A DNA stretch of 64,000 bases from NCBI RefSeq assembly GCF_018406605.1, contig NZ_AP024545.1, positions 682,001-746,000 on the forward strand. The letters run 5' to 3'. The number at the start of each line of letters is the position of its first letter. Positions within the stretch are counted from its first letter, which is position 1. Shown here piece after piece: positions 8,088-17,082 of this stretch. This DNA is from Noviluteimonas caseinilytica (lineage in GTDB: Bacteria > Pseudomonadota > Gammaproteobacteria > Xanthomonadales > Xanthomonadaceae). A program made the position numbers and the translations under genes. Below the pieces are notes generated by a model. It was not told where the DNA came from. It saw nothing but the letters and a program-made list of their open reading frames with translations, and did not search any database.

Positions 8088-9137
8088 ATGCATCGCGCTT
8101 TGCTGTGTCTTTGTCTTGCAACGGTCACGTTCAACGCATCCGCCGCCGATCCCGCGCGTTTCGGGGCTGCGCAGAAGGCCATCGAGGCCGGCGAATTCAA
8201 GGCGATCACCAGCGTGCTGGTGGCGCAGGACGGCAAGGTCGTCTACGAGCACTACTTCGACAAGGATGGCGCGGAAGGCCGCCGCAACACGCGGTCGGCG
8301 ACGAAGACGGTGGCCGGCATGCTCGCGGGCCTGGCGATCGCCGACGGACGCCTGCCGGGCAAGTCCGCGCGCATCTTCGATGTGCTGCCGCCGGCGCGCC
8401 GCGCACGCATGGCCAATCCGGATCCGCGCAAGGATGCGATCACGGTGGAGGACCTGCTCACGATGTCGTCCATCGTGGAGTGCGACGACGAAACCGAGTT
8501 CTCGCGCGGCAACGAAGAGCGCATGTATCTCATCGAGGACTGGGTGCAGTTCTACGCGGACCTGCCGGTGCAGGGCTTCCCCGCGTGGATGCCGAAGCCC
8601 GCCGATTCGCCGCACGGCCGCAGCTTCCGCTATTGCACCGCGGGCGTGACCACGCTGGGCGAAGTGGTGCAGACCGCCGTGGGCGAACCGCTGCAGGCGT
8701 ACGCGCAGCGCAGGTTGTTCGATCCGTTGGGCATCGAAAAGCCGGAGTGGCAGTTCTCGCCGCTGGGCCTGGCACAGGCGGGCGGCGGCCTGGGATTGCG
8801 CACGCGCGATCTGTGGAAGCTCGGCCAGTTGTATCTCGACGGCGGCCGCGCCAACGGCAAGCAGGTGATGCCCGAAGCGTGGGTGCGCGCGTCGTTGTCG
8901 CCGCAGGCGACCAAGGGCGAGGAAGCGGACTACGGATACCTGTGGTGGCTGATGAAGGTGCCCGTTGGCGACAAGGTGATGACGCTGCCGGCGATGGCGG
9001 GTACGGGCGGCAACACGGTGTTCCTGTTGCCGGAGCAGCATGCCGTCGTCGTGATCACCACCACCAACTACAACGAACGCCAGCCGCACCTGCTCACGTT
9101 CAAGCTGCTCACGCGCGATCTCATCCCCGCGCTGTAA
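8088..9137 (+). CDS. Class C beta-lactamase-fold serine hydrolase
   Basis: A 349-residue secreted enzyme (signal peptide MHRALLCLCLATVTFNASAA). The SxxK motif is S70-A-T-K73. The second motif, normally YxN, appears as Y182-C-T, so the Asn is replaced. A C-terminal GTGGN stands where K/HTG is expected. These features match the beta-lactamase/6-aminohexanoate-dimer-hydrolase family rather than a true cephalosporinase. The ribosome-binding site AAGGAGG precedes the ATG by 6 bases. Likely periplasmic esterase or amidase; the substrate is unknown. Confidence 0.88.
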   Translation: MHRALLCLCLATVTFNASAADPARFGAAQKAIEAGEFKAITSVLVAQDGKVVYEHYFDKDGAEGRRNTRSATKTVAGMLAGLAIADGRLPGKSARIFDVLPPARRARMANPDPRKDAITVEDLLTMSSIVECDDETEFSRGNEERMYLIEDWVQFYADLPVQGFPAWMPKPADSPHGRSFRYCTAGVTTLGEVVQTAVGEPLQAYAQRRLFDPLGIEKPEWQFSPLGLAQAGGGLGLRTRDLWKLGQLYLDGGRANGKQVMPEAWVRASLSPQATKGEEADYGYLWWLMKVPVGDKVMTLPAMAGTGGNTVFLLPEQHAVVVITTTNYNERQPHLLTFKLLTRDLIPAL

Positions 9138-9518
9138 TCACGCCCAGGTGGTCGCGCCTTCGGGCCACCCGGGGCGTTGCACGCGCACGATGCAGAAGCG
9201 CTGGCCCGTCGGCGCCTGCATCACCACCCAGCGTTCGAGGCGTTGCACGACGGACGCGCCGAGCGCTTCCAGGCGTGCCACTTCCGCGGGGATGTCGTCG
9301 GTTTCGATATCGAGGTGCACGCGGCTTTCGTGCGCCACGCGCTGCAGCTGCACGATCGGTTCTTCGGGCCGCGTGGCGAGCATGACGTAGTTGCCGCGCG
9401 TGCCGGGATGGTCGCGGTCGATCTCGCGGCCGAGGGCGTGGGACCAGAAGCGGGCGGCGGCGTCGATGTCGTCGGTGCGGCAATCGATCAGCAGGGCGCA
9501 GAGGCGGGACCGGTGCAT
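9138..9518 (-). CDS. VOC (glyoxalase-fold) family protein
   Basis: A 126-residue single vicinal-oxygen-chelate module pair: LCALLIDCRTDDIDAAARFWSHALGREI (first beta-alpha-beta unit) and RVHLDIETDDIPAEVARLEALGASVV (second). It closely resembles the Glyoxalase_6 subfamily, commonly of unknown substrate. Its stop abuts the stop of the convergent serine hydrolase with no gap. Start at 9518; an ATG at 9530 is also possible. Confidence 0.85.
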   Translation of the reverse strand: MHRSRLCALLIDCRTDDIDAAARFWSHALGREIDRDHPGTRGNYVMLATRPEEPIVQLQRVAHESRVHLDIETDDIPAEVARLEALGASVVQRLERWVVMQAPTGQRFCIVRVQRPGWPEGATTWA

Positions 9519-9605
9519 GCGGGGCACCATACCGGCGCGCGACGTCGCCTTCAATCCGCTGCGGTAAGGTAACGCCCAGGTTCGCCACGCAAGGCGGTCG
9601 ATCGC

Positions 9606-10538
9606 ATGCCGGGCACGCTGTACGCCGCGCTGAAGCATTTCGCCATCACCGCCTGCTTGCTGGCGGCCTGCCTGGCGGCGAAGACGGCGCGCGCACAGGA
9701 CATCGAGCCGCGCGCGTATTCCAACGCGCCGGTCGGGGTCAATTTCTTCATCGCCGGCGGCGTCGCGACGCGCGGCGGACTGTCGCTCGATTCCCTGCCC
9801 ATCACCAATGCGGACCTCCGCACGACGTCGACCGTCGTGGCCTATGCGCGGGTGTTCGACCTGCGCGGCCGCTCCGGCAAGTTCGACATGATCGTGCCGT
9901 ACACGCACCTGCGCGGCACGGCGGACTACCAGGGCCAGTCGGTGGAACGCGACATCAGCGGATTCGGCAAACCGGCGTTCCGGGTTTCGGTGAATTTCTT
10001 CGGTGCGCCTGCGTTGGGCTTGCGCGAGTTCCGCGCGTGGAAACAGGACCTGATCGTCGGCGCGAGCCTGCAGGTGTCGCCGCCCTGGAGCCAGTACGAC
10101 CCCGGCCGCATCGTCAACATCGGCAGCAACCGGTGGTCGTTCAAACCCGAGGTCGGAGTGTCGAAGGCGCTCGGATCCTGGACGCTCGAAGCACAGGCGG
10201 CGGCGGTCTTCTTCACCGACAACCGCGACTTCTACCGCGGCAGGACGCGATCGCAGGATCCGCTCTATTCGCTGCAGGGCCACGTGATCTACGGGTTCGC
10301 CTCGGGCGTGTGGACGTCCTTCGATGTCACGTACTTCGCCGGCGGCCGCTCGGAGATCGACGGCGTGGTGGGCAACGACCTGCAGCAGAACTGGCGCGTG
10401 GGCGCCACGCTGGCGATGCCGCTGGGCCGGCTGGACTCGATCAAGTTCTCCGCCAGCAGTGGCGTCTCGGCGCGCACCGGCAACAACTTCGATGCGATCG
10501 GCATGGCCTGGCAACACCGTTGGGGCGCGGGACTGTGA
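9606..10538 (+). CDS. Outer-membrane beta-barrel 'transporter' (phenol MetA-like)
   Basis: A 310-residue exported protein (signal peptide ending AAKTARAQ at about residue 31). Its alternating-residue strands and terminal aromatic (AWQHRWGAGL) fit an outer-membrane barrel. The segment YSNAPVGVNFFIAGG followed by repeated strands such as TTSTVVAYARVFDLRGRSGKFDMIVPYTHL resembles the family annotated as transporter / MetA-pathway of phenol degradation. It may let hydrophobic compounds across the outer membrane. No operon partner on the same strand is closer than dbpA, 28 bases downstream. Confidence 0.8.
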   Translation: MPGTLYAALKHFAITACLLAACLAAKTARAQDIEPRAYSNAPVGVNFFIAGGVATRGGLSLDSLPITNADLRTTSTVVAYARVFDLRGRSGKFDMIVPYTHLRGTADYQGQSVERDISGFGKPAFRVSVNFFGAPALGLREFRAWKQDLIVGASLQVSPPWSQYDPGRIVNIGSNRWSFKPEVGVSKALGSWTLEAQAAAVFFTDNRDFYRGRTRSQDPLYSLQGHVIYGFASGVWTSFDVTYFAGGRSEIDGVVGNDLQQNWRVGATLAMPLGRLDSIKFSASSGVSARTGNNFDAIGMAWQHRWGAGL

Positions 10539-10566
10539 AAGCGGGCCCGTCGCCTATCATGGCGCC

Positions 10567-11952
10567 ATGACCGAAGCCCTCGAATTCACCGATCTCCCGC
10601 TCGACCCCGCGTTGCTGCAGGGCCTGGAGGCGCTGGGGCACGTCCGCATGACGCCCATCCAGGCGCGCAGCCTGCCTTCGCTGCTCGCGGGCCTGGACGT
10701 CATCGCGCAGGCGCCCACCGGCAGCGGCAAGACCGCGGCGTTCGGGCTGGCGTTGCTGTCGCGCATCGACCTGTCGCAGTTCCGCGCGCAGGCGCTGGTG
10801 CTGTGCCCCACGCGCGAACTCGCCGACCAGGTGGCCAAGCAGGTGCGCAAGCTCGGCAGCGGCATGCCGAACCTGAAACTGCTGACGTTGACGGGCGGTG
10901 TCGCACTCGGGCCGCAACTCGCGTCGCTCGATGTGCATGCACCACACGTGGTGGTCGGTACGCCCGGCCGCGTGCAGGAGTTGCTGCGCAAGAAGGCGCT
11001 GGACCTGCGCGGCATCCAGGTGCTCGTGCTGGACGAAGCCGATCGCCTGCTCGACATGGGCTTCGAAGAGCCGATCCGCGAGATCGTGAAGGCGACGCCG
11101 AAGACGCGCCAGACGCTGTTGCTGTCCGCGACGTTCCCCGACGCCGTGCGCGAAGTGGCGCGCACCACGATGCGCGAACCGGTGGAAGTCACGGTGGAGG
11201 GCGCGGCCGAGGCGGCGCCGATCGAACAGCGCTTCTATGAAGTCGAACCGGCGATGAAACCCGCCGCCCTCGCCGGCCTGCTGCTGGAGCACGGCGCCAA
11301 CAACACCGTCGTGTTCTGCAACATGCGCCGCGATACGGAAGAAGTGGTCGCATCGCTGTCGCACCTCGGCTTCTCCGCGCTCGCGCTGCACGGCGACATG
11401 GAGAAACGCGATCGCGAGGAAGTGCTGGTGTGCTTCGCCAATCGCAGCTGCACGGTGCTGGTGGCCAGCGACGTCGCGGCACGTGGCCTCGACATCGCGG
11501 ACCTCGGCGCGGTCGTCAACTACGACGTGCCGCACGACGCCGACACCTACACGCATCGCATCGGCCGCACCGGCCGCGCCGGGCGCGATGGCCTGGCGCT
11601 CACGCTGTGCACGCCGCGCGAGCAACCGCGCCTGCGCGTGATCGAAGAAGCCCTGCACATGCGCGTCCAGCCGCAGCGCCCGCCGATGGCCGCGTTGCGC
11701 GCCAACGTCGGGCCGCGTGCGCCGATGGCAACGCTGCGCATCGACGGCGGACGCACCGACAAGCTGCGCCCGGGCGACATCGTCGGCGCGCTCACTGGCG
11801 AAGGCGGGCTCAAGGGCGACGTGATCGGCAAGATCGACGTGTTCGCCACGCGCAGTTACGTCGCGATCCAGCACGCGCACGCGGAGCGCGCGTTGAAGCG
11901 GTTGCAGGACGGGAAGATCAAGGCGAAGAAGTTCCGGGTGCGACGCGTGTGA
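10567..11952 (+). CDS. dbpA: ATP-dependent RNA helicase DbpA
   Basis: A 461-residue DEAD-box helicase with the motifs in order: Q motif (TPIQARSLPSLLAGLD), Walker A (PTGSGKT), PTRELA, GG, TPGR, DEAD, SAT, ARGLD and HRIGRTGRAGR. The C-terminal 75 residues (RIDGGRTDKLRPGDIVGALTGEGGL ... VIGKIDVF) are the DbpA RNA-binding domain that targets 23S rRNA hairpin 92, so the role is large-subunit ribosome assembly in the cytoplasm. Its stop overlaps the GTG start of the acetyltransferase (GTGA), implying translational coupling. Confidence 0.96.
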   Translation: MTEALEFTDLPLDPALLQGLEALGHVRMTPIQARSLPSLLAGLDVIAQAPTGSGKTAAFGLALLSRIDLSQFRAQALVLCPTRELADQVAKQVRKLGSGMPNLKLLTLTGGVALGPQLASLDVHAPHVVVGTPGRVQELLRKKALDLRGIQVLVLDEADRLLDMGFEEPIREIVKATPKTRQTLLLSATFPDAVREVARTTMREPVEVTVEGAAEAAPIEQRFYEVEPAMKPAALAGLLLEHGANNTVVFCNMRRDTEEVVASLSHLGFSALALHGDMEKRDREEVLVCFANRSCTVLVASDVAARGLDIADLGAVVNYDVPHDADTYTHRIGRTGRAGRDGLALTLCTPREQPRLRVIEEALHMRVQPQRPPMAALRANVGPRAPMATLRIDGGRTDKLRPGDIVGALTGEGGLKGDVIGKIDVFATRSYVAIQHAHAERALKRLQDGKIKAKKFRVRRV

Positions 11953-12470
11953 GAGGTGTGGCGCTGGTCCCGGTCCAAGCAGATCAAGCGCCCGCGCTGT
12001 CGGCGCTGTGCTACGAGATCTATCCGCAGACGTTCACGTACCTGTGGGACGACGCCGGCGCCTGGTACATGGACGCGATGTACAGCGTCGCGAAGATGCA
12101 GGAAGAGTTGCGCGATCCGAACGCGCGCTTCGATTTCCTCGCGCTCGACGGCCGCCGCGTCGGGTATCTGAAACTGAAACTCGACAGCGACCTGGCCGGC
12201 GAACCCGGCGGACTGGAAGTCGAACGCATCTACCTGTCGCAGGACTGCGCGGGCCAGGGCCTCGGCGGATTCATGTTGGCCGCGGCGATCGACGTCGCGC
12301 AGCAACGCCACAAGCGCTACGCCTGGCTGCACGTGATGGACAGCAGCCTCGACGCGATCCGCTTCTACGAGAAGCATGGGTTTTCCATCGTCGGCGAAAC
12401 GATGCTGCCCTTCTCGCACATGCTGCCGCACTACCGGCGGATGTGGCGGATGCGGAAGCCATTGGCCTAA
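11949..12470 (+). CDS. GNAT family N-acetyltransferase
   Basis: A 173-residue GNAT fold. The acetyl-CoA loop motif A is ERIYLSQDCAGQGLGGFMLAAAIDVA (Q-x2-G-x-G), preceded by strand FDFLALDGRRVGYLKLKL and followed by motif B with the common DAIRFYEKHGFSIVGE. I chose the GTG at 11949, which overlaps the dbpA stop. GTG at 11958 is an alternative. The acceptor is unknown. Coupling to DbpA raises ribosomal protein or RNA modification as a possibility, but that is a guess. Confidence 0.88.
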   Translation: MRGVALVPVQADQAPALSALCYEIYPQTFTYLWDDAGAWYMDAMYSVAKMQEELRDPNARFDFLALDGRRVGYLKLKLDSDLAGEPGGLEVERIYLSQDCAGQGLGGFMLAAAIDVAQQRHKRYAWLHVMDSSLDAIRFYEKHGFSIVGETMLPFSHMLPHYRRMWRMRKPLA

Positions 12471-12537
12471 AGATTCCGACAGCGGGGCCGCGGCGGCGCG
12501 GCTATCGTGGCTGCCTGATCACACAGGACGCACGCCC

Positions 12538-13308
12538 ATGCAAGCCGACCTCGCCCTACGCCTTCAGACCCTCCACGCACAGGCCGCCCCGCTCGTCGTC
12601 TACAACGCGTGGGATGCCGGCAGCGCGGGCGCGATCCGCGAGGCCGGGTCGCCGCTCGTCGCAACGAGCAGCTGGGCGATCGCTGCGGCGCAGGGCTACG
12701 AGGATGGGGAAGCGTTGCCGCTCGACGTGCTCGCGCAAATCGTGCCGCGGATCGTCGCGAAGGTGCCCGATGTGCCGGTCACGGTGGACTTCGAAGGCGG
12801 CTACGCCGAGGACGGCGCGACCGTCGCGAACAACGTCGCGCGGCTGCTGGACCTGGGCGTCGTCGGCATCAACTTCGAAGACCGCGTCGTCAAGGGCAAG
12901 GGCCTGTATTCCATCGAGGCGCAGAGCGCGCGCATCGCGGCGATCCGCGCGATGGCCGAAGTGCGCGGGATCCCGATGTTCATCAATGCGCGCAGCGATG
13001 TGTACTTCGACGATGGCTTCGCGCCGGAGCAACGACTCGAGGCGGCGAAGGCGCGTGCGGCCGCTTACGCATCCGCGGGGGCGTCCGGCTTCTTCGCGCC
13101 GGGGCTCGCCAACATCGACGAGATCCGCGCGCTCTGCGCATCGACGCCATTGCCGGTGAACGTGATGATGTGGCCGGGATTGCCCGACCTCGCCGCGCTC
13201 ACGCAGGCCGGCGTCAAGCGCATCAGCCATGGCCCCGGCCCGTATCGCGCGGCGATGCAGGGCGTGCAGGCCGCGGCATCGGCCCTGTTCGGCACTGGAC
13301 GGCGCTGA
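12538..13308 (+). CDS. Isocitrate lyase / phosphoenolpyruvate mutase family protein
   Basis: A 256-residue TIM-barrel enzyme. Diagnostic segments are VYNAWDAGSAGAIREAG (substrate loop), VTVDFEGGYAED (metal-binding Asp/Glu), GINFEDRV, and FINARSDVYF. The length matches the short, single-domain members that cleave C-C bonds next to a carboxylate (2-methylisocitrate lyase, oxaloacetate decarboxylase). The exact substrate cannot be assigned. It ends 12 bases before the convergent AraC gene. Confidence 0.88.
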   Translation: MQADLALRLQTLHAQAAPLVVYNAWDAGSAGAIREAGSPLVATSSWAIAAAQGYEDGEALPLDVLAQIVPRIVAKVPDVPVTVDFEGGYAEDGATVANNVARLLDLGVVGINFEDRVVKGKGLYSIEAQSARIAAIRAMAEVRGIPMFINARSDVYFDDGFAPEQRLEAAKARAAAYASAGASGFFAPGLANIDEIRALCASTPLPVNVMMWPGLPDLAALTQAGVKRISHGPGPYRAAMQGVQAAASALFGTGRR

Positions 13309-13320
13309 CGCACAGACGCG

Positions 13321-14112
13321 TCACTTCCCGCTGACTTGCTCCGGCACCAGCATCGTCGGCGCCAATCCGAACACGCGACGACACGTGCGCGTCAGGTGCG
13401 CTGCATCGGCGAAGCCGGCTTCGTGCGCGGCGTCGGTCCACGATCGGCCCTGGAACGCGGACTCCACCGCGTGCTCCATCCGCGCCCACAACAACCACGC
13501 GCGCAGCGATGTGCCGGTTTGCGATGCGAACAGATGGCGGAAGCGGCTGGGCGACAGATGCACGGCGGCGGCGACGTCATCGAGGCGGATCGGCGTCGCA
13601 AGCCGTGCCTGCAGCCATTCGATCGCCGACGTGATGCGCGGATCGTCGACCGGCGCCGCGGGCGGATTGCCGGCCACGCTGCACACCGCGCCCTGCGCGG
13701 CCTGCAGCAACAATGCGTCGGGCGCCGCGGCTTCGTAATGCGCCTGCACGAATTGCACGGCGTCGCGCACTTCGTCGTCCGGCAACAGGCACAGATCGAA
13801 ACCGGCGAAGCGCGTGCGCAAGGCCGCACCGCGCTTTGAATTCGGCTCGACGAACAAGGTTGCGATCGTCGCACCGGCGCCATCGAAGCGATGCCGTCGA
13901 TCCGGCATCACCACGACGCCCCGCGTTGCGCGCGGTTCGGGCCACCCGGCACCCTGGATGCGGAAGTCGCCCGCCATCGCCAGCGACACCTGGATCGCGT
14001 GGTGCGCGTGGTCCTGCACCTGCGCGACATGCCGCCCGATCCACAGGCTCCCGCCCGGCCAGCCGATGACGCGGCCGATGCCCGTGACGGGACGCTTGCG
14101 GGACTCATCCAT
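13321..14112 (-). CDS. AraC-family transcriptional regulator
   Basis: 263 residues. The N-terminal cupin half reads QVQDHAHHAIQVSLAMAGDFRIQG and the C-terminal AraC domain reads PIRLDDVAAAVHLSPSRFRHLFASQTGTSLRAWLLWARM then SWTDAAHEAGFADAAHLTRTCRRVFGLAPT. The gene is divergent from the metallothionein-like gene, with 101 bases between the starts. That peptide and the membrane protein behind it are therefore the natural candidate targets. A His/His-rich cupin could bind metal, which would fit. Confidence 0.9.
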   Translation of the reverse strand: MDESRKRPVTGIGRVIGWPGGSLWIGRHVAQVQDHAHHAIQVSLAMAGDFRIQGAGWPEPRATRGVVVMPDRRHRFDGAGATIATLFVEPNSKRGAALRTRFAGFDLCLLPDDEVRDAVQFVQAHYEAAAPDALLLQAAQGAVCSVAGNPPAAPVDDPRITSAIEWLQARLATPIRLDDVAAAVHLSPSRFRHLFASQTGTSLRAWLLWARMEHAVESAFQGRSWTDAAHEAGFADAAHLTRTCRRVFGLAPTMLVPEQVSGK

Positions 14113-14213
14113 ACGCGCGATGCGGTCAGCCGGTTTGTTCAAGATTACGACGGGGCCCATCGCCAGACTGCACCAAGGCCAAACGGGCCTGCCAGTCCTA
14201 ACGAGGATCTCCC

Positions 14214-14366
14214 ATGAACACCGACGCCAAGTCCTGCCCCTGCACCCCCGCCTGCATCGGCGCCGCCTGCACGTGTGGTTGCCAGGCCGCCCCGAAGATT
14301 GCGTCCGCCTGCACCTGCGGTTGCCAGCAAGGCAAGCCGTGCCAGTGCGGCACGCAACGCGACTGA
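14214..14366 (+). CDS. Metallothionein-like Cys-rich peptide (50 aa)
   Basis: This ORF begins ATG at 14214 behind a good ribosome-binding site (GAGG, 8 bases upstream) and ends TGA at 14366. The 50 residues contain 11 cysteines at positions 8, 10, 14, 19, 21, 23, 33, 35, 37, 43 and 45. They include three C-x-C pairs and two near-identical CTCGCQ hexapeptides (19-24 and 33-38). It has no other aromatic or large hydrophobic content and no signal peptide. This composition matches small bacterial metallothioneins or metal-storage peptides. It is followed 6 bases later by a membrane-protein gene and is divergent from an AraC regulator. Function is inferred from Cys pattern only. Confidence 0.72.
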   Translation: MNTDAKSCPCTPACIGAACTCGCQAAPKIASACTCGCQQGKPCQCGTQRD

Positions 14367-14372
14367 TCCGCC

Positions 14373-14900
14373 GTGGCCGCCCTGTACTTCGGCACGTTGC
14401 TGCTGGCCGCGATGATGGCCCCGGGCAACGCGCACGCGGGAACATTACTGGGCGGCATTGCAGGGTTGCTCGCGGCCATCGGCATGCATCGCGGGTTGCG
14501 ATCGGTCGGCACCGGCCACGTACTCGCGCTGCTGCTGGCCGTGGTGGTCGCGGCCAACGGCGTGGCGTTCCTGTTCGGCGGCTGGTTCCCGCTGCCGGAC
14601 GCACAGGCGGCATGCAACCTGGGACGGCTCGTGTTGCTGGGCGCGCCGTTGGCCGCCATCGCGTTGTGCAACGCACCGCGCGACCAGCGGTGGGTCGCGC
14701 TGATCCTCGCGTTGAATGCCATCGCCGGCTTCGCGTTGCTCGCGGTGATGTTCGGCGCGGGCGACCTGGCGACGCGCGGGAATGTCGGGTGGTGGCAGCG
14801 CGGGTTCGCGCTGGCCGCGTATCCGTGGATGGCGGTAGTGGGGTGGGCGTTGCTGCGGTGGCGGGGCGTCGTCAGGACGCCAGCGGCAACCGCACCGTGA
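14373..14900 (+). CDS. Multi-pass membrane protein of unknown function
   Basis: 175 residues with about five hydrophobic spans: ALYFGTLLLAAMMA, LLGGIAGLLAAIG, VLALLLAVVVAANGVAFLFGG, WVALILALNAIAGFALLAVMFG, and FALAAYPWMAVVGWALL. The start is GTG at 14373, 6 bases after the metallothionein-like stop, so they probably share a transcript. I do not recognise the family. Its 3' end overlaps the convergent histidine-kinase gene by 29 bases. Confidence 0.7.
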   Translation: MAALYFGTLLLAAMMAPGNAHAGTLLGGIAGLLAAIGMHRGLRSVGTGHVLALLLAVVVAANGVAFLFGGWFPLPDAQAACNLGRLVLLGAPLAAIALCNAPRDQRWVALILALNAIAGFALLAVMFGAGDLATRGNVGWWQRGFALAAYPWMAVVGWALLRWRGVVRTPAATAP

Positions 14901-16473
14901 AGCGACTGCCGCGCCCCAACCCTTCGCTCGCCACTTCGACTTCCCCGCCATGCGCCTCGACGAGGCGCTTGACGAGCGTCAGGCCGATGCCGAGGCCGCC
15001 GTGCTCGCGATCCGTGGCGCGGTGCGCCTGCACGAAGGGCTCGAAGAGTTCGGGCAGCAATTCCGGTGCGATGCCCTCGCCGTTGTCTTCGATGTCGATG
15101 CGCGCGCGGGCGTTGTCGCGTGACACGGTGATCCGGATGCTGCCGCCGACGGGCGTGTAACGGATGGCGTTGGACAGCAGGTTGGTCACGACCTGCGTCA
15201 GGCGCACGCCATCGCCATCCACCACCACGTCGCGATCGGCCAGGTGCGTGACCACGGCGTGGTCGCGCGCCGCGGCACTCGGGCGCAGTTGTTCGACCGC
15301 CCCCTCCACGATGGCGTTGAGGTCCACCGGCCTGCGGTCGAGCGCGATCAGGTTGTTGGTGATCCGCGCCATGTCCACCAGGTCTTCGACCAGCGCCGTC
15401 ATGTGCCGTGTCTGCCGCGCGATGACGTCGATGCATTGCGTGGCGCGCGGATCGCGCACGAGATGGCGCAGCAGTTCCGTCGCGGTGTGGATGGGCGCCA
15501 GCGGATTGCGCAGTTCGTGGCCCAGCACGGCGAGGAAGCGGTCCTTGTTGGCGTTGGCATCGCGCAGCGCCTGTTCGCTCCGGCGCAGCTCCGTCTCGGC
15601 ACGCACGCGCGCGGTGACGTCCGAGCCCTGGATGAAGATCCCGTCCATCGACCCGTTGCCATCGAGGATGGGCTGGTAGACGAAATCGAGGATGCGTTCC
15701 TCGGTCGTCGCATCGGGCCTGGCCAGGCGCACGGGCAGCGAACGGCCGACGAAGGGTTCGCGATAGCGGAAGACGTGGTCGAGCAAGGTGACGTAGCCCT
15801 GGTCGATGACTTCGGGCAACGCCTCGGCGACCGGCCGGCCGATCAGCGCATCGCGCGATTGTCCGACCAGGCGTTCGTACGCATCGTTGACGATCGTGAT
15901 CACGTGCGTCGGCCCGTACGTCACGCACGCAAAGCCCGGCGCCTGCTGCAGCAGCTCCTGCATGCGCCGCATCTGCGCGCGCTGGCGCGTCTCGGCTTCG
16001 ATCGCGTCGGTGCGCTCGTTGAGGACGCACATCAGGCCGGCGATGCGGCCTTCGTCGTCCTCGACCGGCGTGTACGAGAAGCTGAAATACGTCTGCTCAT
16101 CGTGGCCATGACGCTGCAGCACGAACGGACGATCCTCGAAGAAGTGCGATGCCCCCTCGTCGATGGACGAAGACACCAGCGGTTCGATCTCGTGCCAGAC
16201 CTCGGGCCAGACCTCCGACATCGGCTGGCCGAAGCCCTGCGGATGCTTGATGCCCATGACGGGCAGGAAGGCCGCGTTGTAGAAGAACCGGCGATCCGGC
16301 CCCCACACCAGGTACTGCGGGCGGTGGCTGCGCAGGATCAGCGCGAGCAAGGACTTGAGCGTGGCCGGCCACTGCGACCGGGCGCCGAGCGGCGTGCTGC
16401 GCCAATCGACCGCTTCCAGCAACGCAATCGGGTCGAACGCTGTCGTCGGGCCATTCACGTTTGGATCCCGCAC
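14872..16473 (-). CDS. PAS-domain sensor histidine kinase
   Basis: A 533-residue cytoplasmic kinase without membrane segments. Two PAS domains are seen (about 45-160 and 175-290), the second with a PAC end FIQGSDVTAR. Then come a HisKA dimerisation helix with the phospho-acceptor H319 in FLAVLGHELRNPLAPI, and an HATPase_c with N box (VVTNLLSNAIRYTP), DNGEGI, and GLGIGLTLVKRLVEAHGG. It has no receiver domain and no response regulator gene is adjacent, so its partner is elsewhere. The start is GTG at 16473. The signal sensed is unknown. Confidence 0.93.
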   Translation of the reverse strand: MRDPNVNGPTTAFDPIALLEAVDWRSTPLGARSQWPATLKSLLALILRSHRPQYLVWGPDRRFFYNAAFLPVMGIKHPQGFGQPMSEVWPEVWHEIEPLVSSSIDEGASHFFEDRPFVLQRHGHDEQTYFSFSYTPVEDDEGRIAGLMCVLNERTDAIEAETRQRAQMRRMQELLQQAPGFACVTYGPTHVITIVNDAYERLVGQSRDALIGRPVAEALPEVIDQGYVTLLDHVFRYREPFVGRSLPVRLARPDATTEERILDFVYQPILDGNGSMDGIFIQGSDVTARVRAETELRRSEQALRDANANKDRFLAVLGHELRNPLAPIHTATELLRHLVRDPRATQCIDVIARQTRHMTALVEDLVDMARITNNLIALDRRPVDLNAIVEGAVEQLRPSAAARDHAVVTHLADRDVVVDGDGVRLTQVVTNLLSNAIRYTPVGGSIRITVSRDNARARIDIEDNGEGIAPELLPELFEPFVQAHRATDREHGGLGIGLTLVKRLVEAHGGEVEVASEGLGRGSRFTVRLPLAS

Positions 16474-16520
16474 TCCACCCCTGGGCCGCGCATGCTCTCA
16501 CGGCCCGCGCCGTGCCTGCA

Positions 16521-17069
16521 TCAACGCTTCTGGTACGGGTGGAAGATGTAGTTCTTGTCCTTCACCTTGAGGTGGCAGGCCTGCCCGCAGTCGGCCTTGC
16601 TGGTGGCGTCGGGCGTGTACGTGTCGGTCTTCGCGTCGTAGTTGAAGACCGCGTAGCCCCAGCCACCGGTCTTCGGGAAGCGCTTGCTGTCCTTCTCCAT
16701 CAGGAAGGCCTGCTTGAACTGGTCGGGCACGTCGACGACGAACTGCGCGTCGGTGCTCTTCTTCGGCGACCACTGCAGCTTGGCGATCTTGGACCCTTCC
16801 GGGAACGGCTTGCCGTTGCCGGGGATGCCGGACTTGTAGGCCTTGATCATCGTCGGGTTGGCGACGATCACCTTGAGTACCTCGTCGGTGCGCGCCGACG
16901 ACACGAGCGACCAGTCTTCGTAGCCCTTGAAGTCGGCGAATGCGATATCGCTCGGCGACTTGAGCGAGTACTTGTCCGGGCCCTGTGCGGACAGCGCGTT
17001 GAACGCGACGCCGAGTCCCAGGCCGAGGGCGCCGAGGACGGCGGTCTGCATCGCGATCGAAACCTTCAT
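16521..17069 (-). CDS. Cytochrome P460 family protein
   Basis: A 182-residue exported protein with a signal/anchor segment (AVLGALGLGLGVAFNALSA). The P460 domain follows: FADFKGYEDWSLVSSARTDEVLKVIVAN, GKPFPEGSKIAKLQW and the C-terminal heme motif C161-G-Q-A-C165-H166. The heme motif is C-x3-C-H, not C-x2-C-H. P460 cytochromes are periplasmic and oxidise hydroxylamine or NO-type substrates, or are of unknown role in many heterotrophs. It lies 13 bases behind the Ohr-like gene, so the two form an oxidative/nitrosative-stress pair. Confidence 0.88.
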   Translation of the reverse strand: MKVSIAMQTAVLGALGLGLGVAFNALSAQGPDKYSLKSPSDIAFADFKGYEDWSLVSSARTDEVLKVIVANPTMIKAYKSGIPGNGKPFPEGSKIAKLQWSPKKSTDAQFVVDVPDQFKQAFLMEKDSKRFPKTGGWGYAVFNYDAKTDTYTPDATSKADCGQACHLKVKDKNYIFHPYQKR

Positions 17070-17082
17070 GTCGTTTCCTCGT

